From an uncultured Acidimicrobiales bacterium (GTDB lineage Bacteria; Actinomycetota; Acidimicrobiia; Acidimicrobiales; SZUA-35), in the NCBI GenBank assembly GCA_937922785.1, contig CALAJQ010000007.1:62001-126000 (forward strand): a DNA stretch of 64,000 nt, written 5' to 3'. The position numbers and the translations under genes were made by a program. The notes beneath the pieces are model-generated. The model did no database searches. It saw only the letters and a program-made list of their open reading frames with translations, and was not told the origin of the DNA. Shown here in pieces: positions 26,103 to 33,574 of the stretch. Within the stretch, counting starts at the first letter, position 1. Every line of letters starts with the position of its first letter.

Positions 26103-27233
26103 ATGAGTAGTGATCGTATGTCTCGGGTGAGGGCCGCAATGGCGGAGAACGATGTCGACGCCCTATTGCTGTCCACAGGCCCAGACATGCCGTGGCTGAT
26201 TGGCTATGAAGCAATGGCGTTAGAGCGCCTAACAATGCTGGTAGTACCCAAAGATGACGATGCCAAGCTGGTTATTCCGGCCTTTGAAATAGCAAGGGTT
26301 GCGGACCGCCCAGAGTTCGACATTGTCGGTTGGAACGAAACAGAAGATCCGATCAAGATCGTCGTTGAAGCGTTGGGCGGCTCTGCCGGTTCTAAGAGGG
26401 CTAGCGCCAAGAAGCTGGCCATTGGTGACCACACTTGGAGTCGATTCCTGGTTGAGCTAAACGATGAAATGCCGGCGGTCAACTGGGTGGCGGCACGTTC
26501 AGTTGTTGGCCCGTTGCGGCGCGTTAAAAGCGAGGACGAGATCGCCTCGCTCCAGCGAGCAGCCGACGGCGTGGATCGAGTGGCTGCTGCATTGCAGTCG
26601 GGAGAGATCGAACTAATCGGCCGAAGCGAGGCTGAGGTCTCAGCCGAGCTTGGGCGCAGAATTTTGGCTGAAGGCCACCGCAAGGTGAATTTCGCGATCG
26701 TCGCGAGTGGTCCAAACGCGGCCAGTCCTCATCATCATGCCGGCGACCGCATCATTGGTCCTAACGAAGTAGTGCTTTGTGACTTCGGAGGGACCACCAC
26801 CGAGCTAGACGGGGGGCCGGGTTACTGCTCTGACATCACCCGATGTGTTTACACAGGTAAGCCGCCGGCTGAGTTCACCGAGGCCTATGAGACGCTTTTC
26901 GAAGCTCAGGCTCGGGGTGTCGCCGCGGCCACTGTTGGACGCCCAGCGGGTGAGGTGGATCGCGAGGCGCGCCACGTCATGGACGAGGGCGGAATCGGGG
27001 AGTGGTTCTTGCATCGCCTAGGGCACGGGATAGGTGTGGAGGCGCACGAAGATCCGTATCTAGTTGAAGGAAACACCGAACCACTTGAGGCCGGCAACGC
27101 CTTCAGCATCGAGCCCGGCTTTTACATCGAGGGTAAGTGGGGAGCGCGAATCGAGGACATTGTCGTTGCGGGGCAAGACGGTCCCAGGTCGTTGAACAAG
27201 GCCGACCACAACTTGGCGATCGTCGAGGCGTAG
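26103..27233 (+). CDS. M24 family Xaa-Pro peptidase
   Basis: 376 residues with the N-terminal creatinase-like domain (MAENDVDALLLSTGPDMPWLIGY) and a C-terminal pita-bread metallopeptidase domain. The dinuclear metal ligands are visible: Asp in LCDFGG, Asp in GYCSDITR, His in HRLGHGIGVEAHE, Glu in SIEPGFYIEG and Glu in GARIEDI. It removes N-terminal residues before proline or cleaves Xaa-Pro dipeptides; which one is not decidable. The start has a leaderless promoter upstream. A membrane protein gene follows within a few bases. Confidence 0.85.
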   Translation: MSSDRMSRVRAAMAENDVDALLLSTGPDMPWLIGYEAMALERLTMLVVPKDDDAKLVIPAFEIARVADRPEFDIVGWNETEDPIKIVVEALGGSAGSKRASAKKLAIGDHTWSRFLVELNDEMPAVNWVAARSVVGPLRRVKSEDEIASLQRAADGVDRVAAALQSGEIELIGRSEAEVSAELGRRILAEGHRKVNFAIVASGPNAASPHHHAGDRIIGPNEVVLCDFGGTTTELDGGPGYCSDITRCVYTGKPPAEFTEAYETLFEAQARGVAAATVGRPAGEVDREARHVMDEGGIGEWFLHRLGHGIGVEAHEDPYLVEGNTEPLEAGNAFSIEPGFYIEGKWGARIEDIVVAGQDGPRSLNKADHNLAIVEA

Positions 27234-27238
27234 ACACC

Positions 27239-28090
27239 TTGGTTCGCTTAGAGATTGCCTCGGTGCTGCTTCAGTGGAGTGCCGGTGGCTTGCTGTTTTT
27301 GTGGGTAACGACCAGGCACCGTGTTGTCGGACTTGGCTATGGCTGGCTGATGCGAGGCGTCTACGGCACGTTTGCAATCTTGGGACTGGTCGCCGGGTTC
27401 CGCTATGGCGTGCAGCCTTTGCGTGAGATCGGTCTTGCCGGAGTGGTGCTGGGAACTGTCGTTTCTGGTGTGCAGTCGGTAACCCGGCGGGGCGCCGGGG
27501 TAAGTGGACAGAAGGCCCTTGCTGAGGCAAGAACCGAACGAGTCGCCCAAATGACAGGAATTGAACGCACCGCAAAAGCCAAGAGCGACGGTCCCGAGTT
27601 CGATCCGAGGCTAGACCTTATTGCGCCTGTCATTGGTTTTGTAGGCCTTGTGGGCGCAGGAATTAGCGCTGGTGACCCAGCCTGGCTCCAGATTTCACGG
27701 ATGATCGTTGGGGCCATCTTCCTCGGTGCAGTCAGCGACGCAATGCTGTTGGGGCATTGGTATCTGGTGCAACCGGGGCTTGGCCGCGAACCACTTAATG
27801 AGTTAGTGAAGTGGACAGCTATCTCATGGCTACCCGAAGTCCTGTTGTTGGTGGTGCCTGTAGGAATGGTGTCGGTTTGGACCGGTACGATTGATGACGG
27901 CTACAACGGTATGTTGGGCTGGTTCTGGGGGGCTTGTGCGGCCGCCACGATTATTCTCGTCGGAGTCACTGTTGCGGCCCTAAAAGAGAAGGAATACTCC
28001 GCTGTTATGGCCGCAACGGGACTTCTCTACCTAGCGATCCTGACTGCCTTCGGAACAGATTTGGTGGCCCGGGCAACGCTGGCGTTGTAG
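27239..28090 (+). CDS. integral membrane protein, unknown
   Basis: 283 residues from TTG at 27239. About eight hydrophobic segments, three before and five after a soluble loop at roughly 85-118 that includes RRGAGVSGQKALAEARTER. GAISAGDPAWLQISR and DAMLLGHWYLVQPGLGR are distinctive: a histidine in a membrane segment followed by a polar turn. No transport family is recognised. It starts 5 bases after the peptidase stop, with GAGG upstream, and is followed after 103 bases by the Ku gene. Confidence 0.65.
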   Translation: MVRLEIASVLLQWSAGGLLFLWVTTRHRVVGLGYGWLMRGVYGTFAILGLVAGFRYGVQPLREIGLAGVVLGTVVSGVQSVTRRGAGVSGQKALAEARTERVAQMTGIERTAKAKSDGPEFDPRLDLIAPVIGFVGLVGAGISAGDPAWLQISRMIVGAIFLGAVSDAMLLGHWYLVQPGLGREPLNELVKWTAISWLPEVLLLVVPVGMVSVWTGTIDDGYNGMLGWFWGACAAATIILVGVTVAALKEKEYSAVMAATGLLYLAILTAFGTDLVARATLAL

Positions 28091-28193
28091 GGCAACCAAC
28101 AGCGCCGAGGCGGGTCCGATGGGCTTTGTTTCGTGTTTTTGCATCCGATTGCTACCGTAAGTACCCCGATCAAGGTGAGTTGGAGCGAACACG

Positions 28194-29072
28194 ATGCCAA
28201 GAGCAATTTGGAGTGGAGCAATCAGCTTTGGACTGGTGAGTATTCCAGTGAAGCTATACCCAGCGGTTAGTCGCAAGTCCGTTCGGTTCAACCAGCTCGA
28301 CGGTCGCACGATGCAACGGGTCAAGCAAAAGCGCGTCAATACCGATGGCGACGAAGTTCCTTACGACGAGATCGTAAAGGGCTATGAGGTCATGAAGGAT
28401 TCCTACATCGTCATTACCGACGAAGAATTGGCATCAGTTTCGCCCAAAGCCTCGCGCACGATTGACATTATCGACTTCGTCGAAAGCGCCGACATCGATC
28501 CTGTCTTTTACGACTCGGGTTATTACCTCGTGCCTGACGAGTTGGCTCGAAAGAGCTATGCCCTTCTTGCTCAGGCTATGGCCGATGACGGCCGGGTTGC
28601 CATTGCTAGCTTCATCATGAGGACCAAGCAATATCTTGCTGCGGTTCGGCCGATCGACGGAAAGCTGATGATCTCGACAATGGTCTATGCCGATGAATTG
28701 GTTGATGCCGCCGATATCCCTGGTCTCGAAGAGCTCGCTGAGCTTGAGGTTTCTGACGCTGAGAAGGCAATGGCCCATCAGTTGATTGAGAGCCTTGCAT
28801 CTGAGTTTGAGCCTGAGAAGTATCGCGATACCCACCGAGATGAGCTGATGGCGATGATTGAGGCGAAGAGTTCAGGCGAACTTACCTCCGTCGAGGCTCC
28901 GGCAGCGGCAGAAGCAGCAGGCGTAATCGACTTGCTGGCAGCGTTGGAGAAAAGCGTCGAGGCCGCCAAGGAAGCACGGAAGCGTCACCCGGCTGGAACC
29001 GACGAGGGTGAGGCAAAGGCGACCAAGCCAAAGAAGGCGGCAAAGAAGCCAGCAAAGCGTAAATCTGCATAA
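28194..29072 (+). CDS. ku: Ku, non-homologous end-joining DNA-binding protein
   Basis: 292 residues. The N-terminal PRAIWSGAISFGLVSIPVKLYPA is the standard bacterial Ku opening, followed by the beta-barrel ring segments (RVKQKRV, YEVMKDSYIVITDEEL, DPVFYDSGYYLVPD) and the bridge helix region. The last 25 residues are a Lys/Ala tail (TKPKKAAKKPAKRK), the extended C terminus that in mycobacterial-type Ku binds DNA and helps threading. It forms a homodimer around broken DNA ends and recruits LigD. GGAG precedes the ATG. A LigD-type polymerase gene follows after 9 bases; no ATP-dependent ligase is in the window. Confidence 0.93.
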   Translation: MPRAIWSGAISFGLVSIPVKLYPAVSRKSVRFNQLDGRTMQRVKQKRVNTDGDEVPYDEIVKGYEVMKDSYIVITDEELASVSPKASRTIDIIDFVESADIDPVFYDSGYYLVPDELARKSYALLAQAMADDGRVAIASFIMRTKQYLAAVRPIDGKLMISTMVYADELVDAADIPGLEELAELEVSDAEKAMAHQLIESLASEFEPEKYRDTHRDELMAMIEAKSSGELTSVEAPAAAEAAGVIDLLAALEKSVEAAKEARKRHPAGTDEGEAKATKPKKAAKKPAKRKSA

Positions 29073-29075
29073 CCT
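29070..29075 (+). promoter_or_regulatory. possible -10 box of the polymerase gene (leaderless type)
   Basis: TAACCT ends six bases before GTG at 29082. It begins with the Ku stop codon, so an internal promoter in addition to read-through from Ku is possible. Confidence 0.3.
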
Positions 29076-29081
29076 ACATGG

Positions 29082-29981
29082 GTGGACTCTGAGCGAATAT
29101 CGGTAACCGTTGATGGTCAAGTCCTAAGCTTGTCCAACCTGGCGAAGGTGTTGTATCCCGAGGTTGGATTCACCAAGGGCGAGGTCATCGACTACTACAA
29201 CAAGATCGCTCCGGTGATGCTGCCGCACTTGATGAATCGGTGCGTCACGATGAAGCGTTACCCAGACGGGGTAAACAAGGCCTCCTTTTTCAACAAGCGG
29301 TGCCCGGATCATCGACCTACCTTCGTACAGGTTGCACGCGGACCAGGGGAGAGCGATGGGCCAATCCACTACTGCCTGATCGAGTCACAAGCAGCCTTGG
29401 TCTGGGCTGCAAACATGGCTTCGTTGGAGATCCATTTGCCGATGGCTCTCGCAACCGATCTCGATACGCCCACCATGGTTGTGTTTGACTTCGACCCCGG
29501 TGAGGGAACAACCATTGTGGAGTGCTCTCAAGTGGCGCTCGATTTGAAACAAGTACTAGACGCAACCGGGCTTAGGGGGTTTCCGAAGACCTCGGGCTCG
29601 AAAGGTCTCCAGGTTTATCTGCCTGTCAACTCCGAAACCACTCACTCAGCGACCGCTCAGTTCGCTCTAGCTGTTGGTCAATTGTTGACCCGCCAAAACC
29701 CGAAGCAAGTTCTGGTGAACATGAGTAAAGCCGAGCGCAAGAACAAGGTGTTTGTTGACTGGAGCCAGAACGCCCATTCAAAAACAACTATCGGCGTTTA
29801 CTCGATGCGAGCGAAACCAACTCCAACGGTGAGCACTCCAGTTAGTTGGGATGAGGTTCGTGCCGCAGCCGGAGGAGCTGCGCTCAGCTTCACCACAGCT
29901 GAAGTAATCGAACGAGTAGCAGCGATGGGAGACCTCTTCGCTGAGACCCTCACTCTGTCCCAGTCTTTGCCCGGGCCCTAG
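29082..29981 (+). CDS. stand-alone LigD-type NHEJ polymerase domain
   Basis: 299 residues matching the archaeo-eukaryotic primase-type polymerase domain of LigD alone. Features are LYPEVGFTKGEVIDYY near the N terminus, the catalytic pair in FDFDPGEG, the KTSGSKGLQVYLP loop (normally GGKGLH), and the C-terminal RAKPTPTVSTPVSWDEV. It adds nucleotides, preferably ribonucleotides, at broken ends during end joining. Ligase and phosphoesterase domains are absent, so the ligase must be encoded elsewhere, as in bacteria with split LigD. Directly after Ku. Confidence 0.9.
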   Translation: MDSERISVTVDGQVLSLSNLAKVLYPEVGFTKGEVIDYYNKIAPVMLPHLMNRCVTMKRYPDGVNKASFFNKRCPDHRPTFVQVARGPGESDGPIHYCLIESQAALVWAANMASLEIHLPMALATDLDTPTMVVFDFDPGEGTTIVECSQVALDLKQVLDATGLRGFPKTSGSKGLQVYLPVNSETTHSATAQFALAVGQLLTRQNPKQVLVNMSKAERKNKVFVDWSQNAHSKTTIGVYSMRAKPTPTVSTPVSWDEVRAAAGGAALSFTTAEVIERVAAMGDLFAETLTLSQSLPGP

Positions 29982-29994
29982 CGTTAGGTACAGT
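29967..29994 (+). promoter_or_regulatory. pepA promoter
   Basis: TTGCCC (29967-29972) and TACAGT (29989-29994) with a 16-base spacer; the second ends eight bases before the ATG at 30003. The -35 lies inside the end of the polymerase gene. No ribosome site is seen, so the transcript should be almost leaderless. Confidence 0.5.
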
Positions 29995-30002
29995 TCTCAC
30001 CC

Positions 30003-31469
30003 ATGGTCTCAACAGTTCCCACGTTCACCGTTTCAAACGCCACAGCTAAGGCGACCGCTACCGCCCACGGTATGACGGTGGAACAACTTGCCAAAGATTC
30101 CTCTCTTGCAACCCAAGCTTCTCAGAATGGCTTCGAGGCAAAGGTGGGTCAGACACTAAGCACGACGGGAATAGACGGCAAGGTCACTGTGGCTGTTGGT
30201 TTAGGGCAACAGGACAAGGTTGAAGCTAATACTGTCCGACTCGCCGCAGCGGCGATGGCTCGATCGCTCAAGTTTCACAAAGAGATTGCCACTTCCTTGG
30301 CCACCGACGTTAGCGATTCGCTCGACATCAAAGATGCGGTGCGTCTTGACATCAAAGATGCTGTGTGTGCTGTGGTCGAAGGTGCCGGAATGGCCTCCTA
30401 TCAGTTCACTTCATACACCAAAGCCAAGCCAACGAACCTAAAGAAGGTCATCATCGCCGGATCCGGCGCTGCGGCAAAGTCTGGCCTCAGCTTGGGCGTG
30501 ACTTCGGTAAATGCGGTCTGTTTGGCTCGAGACTTGGTCAACGAACCTGGAGGTTCTCTAACGCCTACAGAGTTCGTCAAGCGGGCACGAAGCGTTGCTC
30601 GTTCGGCCGGTCTGAAGATCACGGTCTGGGACGGCAAGAAAATCGAAGCCGAGAAGATGGGAGGGATCATGGCAGTGAACCAAGGTTCCACTCACCCAGC
30701 GCGCTTTGTCATGATCAACTACGTTCCGACCGGTAAGGCGAAGCCTAAGGCTTCGATTGGCCTAGTTGGCAAAGGCGTAACCTTTGACTCCGGTGGCCTA
30801 AGCATCAAGTCAGGTCAAGGCATGATGTCAATGAAGATCGACATGTCAGGGGCTGCCGCCGTCCTGGCCTCGATGATGATCATTGCTGAGCAAGCGCCCA
30901 AAGTCGCGGTGACTGCGTACATGCCTCTCACTGACAACATGATTAATGGCGATGCTTTCCGTCCGGGTGATGTGTTCACGGCTCGCAACGGCAAAACGGT
31001 GGAAGTACTCAACACAGACGCAGAGGGTCGGCTAATCCTGGCTGACGCTCTGTCGCTCGCCTCTGAGGCAAAACACGACGCAATTGTCGACATCGCAACT
31101 CTGACGGGATCCGTTACTGCTGCGCTCGGACCAAAGATCAGCGGCGTGATGACAAACGACGACGACTTGTTTGCCCGAATCAACGCTGCATCAGACAACA
31201 CAGGTGAGAAGGTATGGCGCCTTCCGCTCCCCGAGGAGTATCGCAAATTCCTCGATTCCGGCGTCGCAGATCTGCGCAATATCGGCACAGTCTCCCAGGG
31301 CGGCGCGCTAACCGCTGGTCTTTTTCTCTCCGAGTTCGTATCAGGCGCTCCATGGGCCCACATTGATGTTGGGGTCGGAGCAATGGCGGACTCGTCAGAG
31401 GGTTATGTCACAAAAGGTGGAACCGGCGTCGGGGTTCGACTGCTCGCAGATTTTGTGTCCAGCTGGTAA
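30003..31469 (+). CDS. pepA: leucyl aminopeptidase, M17 family
   Basis: 488 residues. The C-terminal catalytic half has the M17 signatures: VGKGVTFDSGGLSIK with the Lys and Asp ligands, IDMSGAAAVL, and NTDAEGRLILADAL, then IATLTGSVTAALG. It is a cytoplasmic hexameric two-metal aminopeptidase in peptide turnover. The N-terminal domain is diverged. Around residues 107-122 an eight-residue unit LDIKDAV(R/C) is repeated in tandem, encoded by a 24-base duplication. A leaderless-type promoter precedes the ATG. Confidence 0.9.
   Translation: MVSTVPTFTVSNATAKATATAHGMTVEQLAKDSSLATQASQNGFEAKVGQTLSTTGIDGKVTVAVGLGQQDKVEANTVRLAAAAMARSLKFHKEIATSLATDVSDSLDIKDAVRLDIKDAVCAVVEGAGMASYQFTSYTKAKPTNLKKVIIAGSGAAAKSGLSLGVTSVNAVCLARDLVNEPGGSLTPTEFVKRARSVARSAGLKITVWDGKKIEAEKMGGIMAVNQGSTHPARFVMINYVPTGKAKPKASIGLVGKGVTFDSGGLSIKSGQGMMSMKIDMSGAAAVLASMMIIAEQAPKVAVTAYMPLTDNMINGDAFRPGDVFTARNGKTVEVLNTDAEGRLILADALSLASEAKHDAIVDIATLTGSVTAALGPKISGVMTNDDDLFARINAASDNTGEKVWRLPLPEEYRKFLDSGVADLRNIGTVSQGGALTAGLFLSEFVSGAPWAHIDVGVGAMADSSEGYVTKGGTGVGVRLLADFVSSW
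30321..30368 (+). repeat. tandem 24-base duplication inside pepA
   Basis: Two adjacent 24-base units (30321-30344 and 30345-30368) match at 21 of 24 positions and add one copy of the eight residues LDIKDAVR to the protein in frame. Confidence 0.75.
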
Positions 31470-31488
31470 ATACCTGGTCAGGCCCCGA

Positions 31489-31504
31489 TTGAAGAGGTCT
31501 TCAA
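31489..31504. promoter_or_regulatory. inverted repeat upstream of the sugar transferase gene
   Basis: TTGAAGA and TCTTCAA, perfect 7-base arms around GG, 38 bases before the ATG at 31542. Symmetry suggests an operator at the entry to the polysaccharide genes. Confidence 0.35.
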
Positions 31505-31541
31505 GGCTAACTATTGCGCCCCTCGCGCCGATTAATAAGGG

Positions 31542-32945
31542 ATGTCGGTTTTAGAGCGCGCTGCCCAGTCGCAGCCAGATTCGCAATCCACAGGCCCTTC
31601 GGTGCCCTGGGAGAAGCTGAAGTTGGCTGTTGTTGACGTGCTCGCAGTCGCTGTGTCGCTGCTGGTTGCGGAGGTTCTGATTCCATCTGGTCCAGATCGG
31701 GTTTGGGCCTTCGTCATCACACTTGTGGCCGCGCCGCTGTGGTTCTCAAGGGCTCGTCTTTACTCGGCCCGCTTCATCAGTCGACGAGTCGACGAGTACC
31801 GTCGGATCTTTGACGCTCACGTCTTAATCGCTGCAACCGTATGCGTAGCGGCATATGGATTTGATTGGCAGCTCAACCGAGCATGGGTAGTTCTAGCCTT
31901 CTCGATATCAGGCATCGCCGTCTTTATCGACCGCGAGTACTTCCGGCGCCGCTTTGAAAAGCTGAGGCGGTCCGGGGATCGGTCCCGAACGGTTCTGTTG
32001 GTTGGCGACAACGAAGAGGGCCAGCGCTTCTCCCACATGTTCAGCGAGTACCCCGAGATTGGGTACGTCGTGGCTGAGACAATCTCACCCGATGTTCACC
32101 CCGACCCAGTATCACTAACTACCTCGGTGTTGGCATCGGCTCATCACCACGGAGTGTCGGGCGTTGTAATCGCAGCAACTGCACTCGAAGTCGGAACCAC
32201 CAATCGGCTGATCCGGGATCTGATTGACCGGGGGATACACGTCGAGCTGAGCTCTACTTTGGTTGACATTGCCCACAACCGTCTGACCGTTCGGCCATTG
32301 GGCGCTTACCCAATGATGTACATCGAGTCCACTCAGCGGGCCGGCTGGCGAGCAGTTGCCAAGCGTGTCTTCGATGTGGTTGTGGCGCTCAGCGCACTAA
32401 CAGTTCTCAGTATTCCCCTCGCGATTATCGCCTTGGCCGTTCGTCGAGACAGCGAAGGTCCGATCATCTTCAGACAGTCTCGAGTGGGTAAAGACGCCGA
32501 GCCCTTCGATGTCCTCAAGTTCCGAACCATGGTGATTAATGCCGAAGAGATCATGGCGGACTTGGCCGATGTTAATGAAGGAGCCGGACCACTTTTCAAG
32601 ATGAAAGATGATCCGCGCGTAACTTCGATTGGCCGCCTCTTGCGTAAGACTTCCCTAGACGAGCTTCCTCAGCTTTGGAACGTTGTGCGAGGCGAAATGA
32701 GTCTGGTCGGCCCACGCCCCGCTTTGGCGTCAGAGATGGCCGAATGGGAGGCTGACCTGTATGGGCGCCTACGGGTAAAGCCGGGCATCACGGGAATGTG
32801 GCAAGTGAGCGGACGTTCGAGCACCACGTTTGAGGAATACACCCGCCTAGATCTCTACTACGTAGACAACTGGAGCTTGTTTGTTGACTTAGCCATCTTG
32901 GCTAAGACAATCCCAGCAGTTCTAAAGAGCGACGGCGCGTACTAA
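31542..32945 (+). CDS. polyprenyl-phosphate sugar-1-phosphate transferase
   Basis: 467 residues of the WbaP/WcaJ type. Residues 1-130 hold about four transmembrane helices, 145-265 a CoA-binding-like soluble domain (VLLVGDNEEGQRFSHMF), and 265-467 the catalytic bacterial sugar transferase domain: KRVFDVVVALSALTV, FRQSRVGKDAEPFDVLKFRTM, KTSLDELPQLWNV and GPRPALASEM, ending KPGITGMWQVSGRS. It loads the first sugar phosphate onto undecaprenyl phosphate in the membrane, starting polysaccharide assembly. It opens the envelope region and converges with the 33009 gene. Confidence 0.9.
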   Translation: MSVLERAAQSQPDSQSTGPSVPWEKLKLAVVDVLAVAVSLLVAEVLIPSGPDRVWAFVITLVAAPLWFSRARLYSARFISRRVDEYRRIFDAHVLIAATVCVAAYGFDWQLNRAWVVLAFSISGIAVFIDREYFRRRFEKLRRSGDRSRTVLLVGDNEEGQRFSHMFSEYPEIGYVVAETISPDVHPDPVSLTTSVLASAHHHGVSGVVIAATALEVGTTNRLIRDLIDRGIHVELSSTLVDIAHNRLTVRPLGAYPMMYIESTQRAGWRAVAKRVFDVVVALSALTVLSIPLAIIALAVRRDSEGPIIFRQSRVGKDAEPFDVLKFRTMVINAEEIMADLADVNEGAGPLFKMKDDPRVTSIGRLLRKTSLDELPQLWNVVRGEMSLVGPRPALASEMAEWEADLYGRLRVKPGITGMWQVSGRSSTTFEEYTRLDLYYVDNWSLFVDLAILAKTIPAVLKSDGAY

Positions 32946-33008
32946 TTCACCGTTCCCCGGCCACGGAGGCCGCCCGACTCAAGTTGGCGCGTTAGCACTA
33001 GCTCGTTA

Positions 33009-33497
33009 CTAGGCAGCTTGCTGCTGGGTCCATCCGAGGTGGGCTCTTTGTAGGTGGGGAGGTAACCGCTCTACTTGGCGGGCGCTAAGTGGAGCGAGCC
33101 GGTTGCGCACGGCCACTATGTTTCCTTGACGACGAGCCGCCCCAAAGCGACACGCCCGGTCGATCGACCGCCAGAACGGCCCGTTCTTACCGCCTCGGAC
33201 TCCTAGGCCAAGTTCCAAAGCCCAAGCCTTTGGGTCAATCTCAAACCCGTCGGGATGTCGTTCCAGGCCGGCGGCAAATCTGCGAAGCAACAATGTTGCC
33301 GATGGCCCCAAAATCGACACCCAGTATTGCTCTACGTACAGAGACCGAGGATCGTGTCCGGCCTGTTCCAACACGGGGTCGTGCCAAGGGCGCACAATCA
33401 GCGACTTTTCGGGGAAGGTCAAGGCTGAAGGTTCGGAGTCAGTTGGAGTCGCGGAAGCGCTTTTTAACTCTTCAATTGGTAGGTCGTTGATAGGCAT
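33009..33497 (-). CDS. conserved actinobacterial protein of unknown function
   Basis: 162 residues from ATG at 33497. Conserved-looking blocks are VRPWHDPVLEQAGHDPRSLYVEQYW, SATLLLRRFAAGL, GGKNGPFWRSIDRACRFG and the C-terminal LPPHLQRAHLGW. I recall similar proteins in many actinobacteria, all without assigned function; nothing catalytic stands out. AAGGAA sits nine bases before the ATG and touches the alternative GTG at 33506, so the ATG is preferred. It follows the GT4-methyltransferase gene on the same strand after about 75 bases. Confidence 0.7.
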   Translation of the reverse strand: MPINDLPIEELKSASATPTDSEPSALTFPEKSLIVRPWHDPVLEQAGHDPRSLYVEQYWVSILGPSATLLLRRFAAGLERHPDGFEIDPKAWALELGLGVRGGKNGPFWRSIDRACRFGAARRQGNIVAVRNRLAPLSARQVERLPPHLQRAHLGWTQQQAA

Positions 33498-33517
33498 CGT
33501 TGTCACTTTCCTTAGGC

Positions 33518-33540
33518 ATCTACATCATGTGAACGTAGAT
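33518..33540. promoter_or_regulatory. inverted repeat in the leader of the 33009 gene
   Basis: ATCTAC and GTAGAT are perfect 6-base arms around 11 bases, in an AT-rich stretch (33507-33574) between two minus-strand genes. It may be an operator or a leader hairpin just above the ribosome site. Confidence 0.3.
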
Positions 33541-33574
33541 AAAGGTAGTTTACGTAATCTAAAAGCGCAATAAG

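Noticed and set aside
32946-33008. GGCC-loop-GGCC hairpin as a terminator between the sugar transferase and the convergent gene
   Set aside because: Stem of only about five pairs and no T run on either strand.
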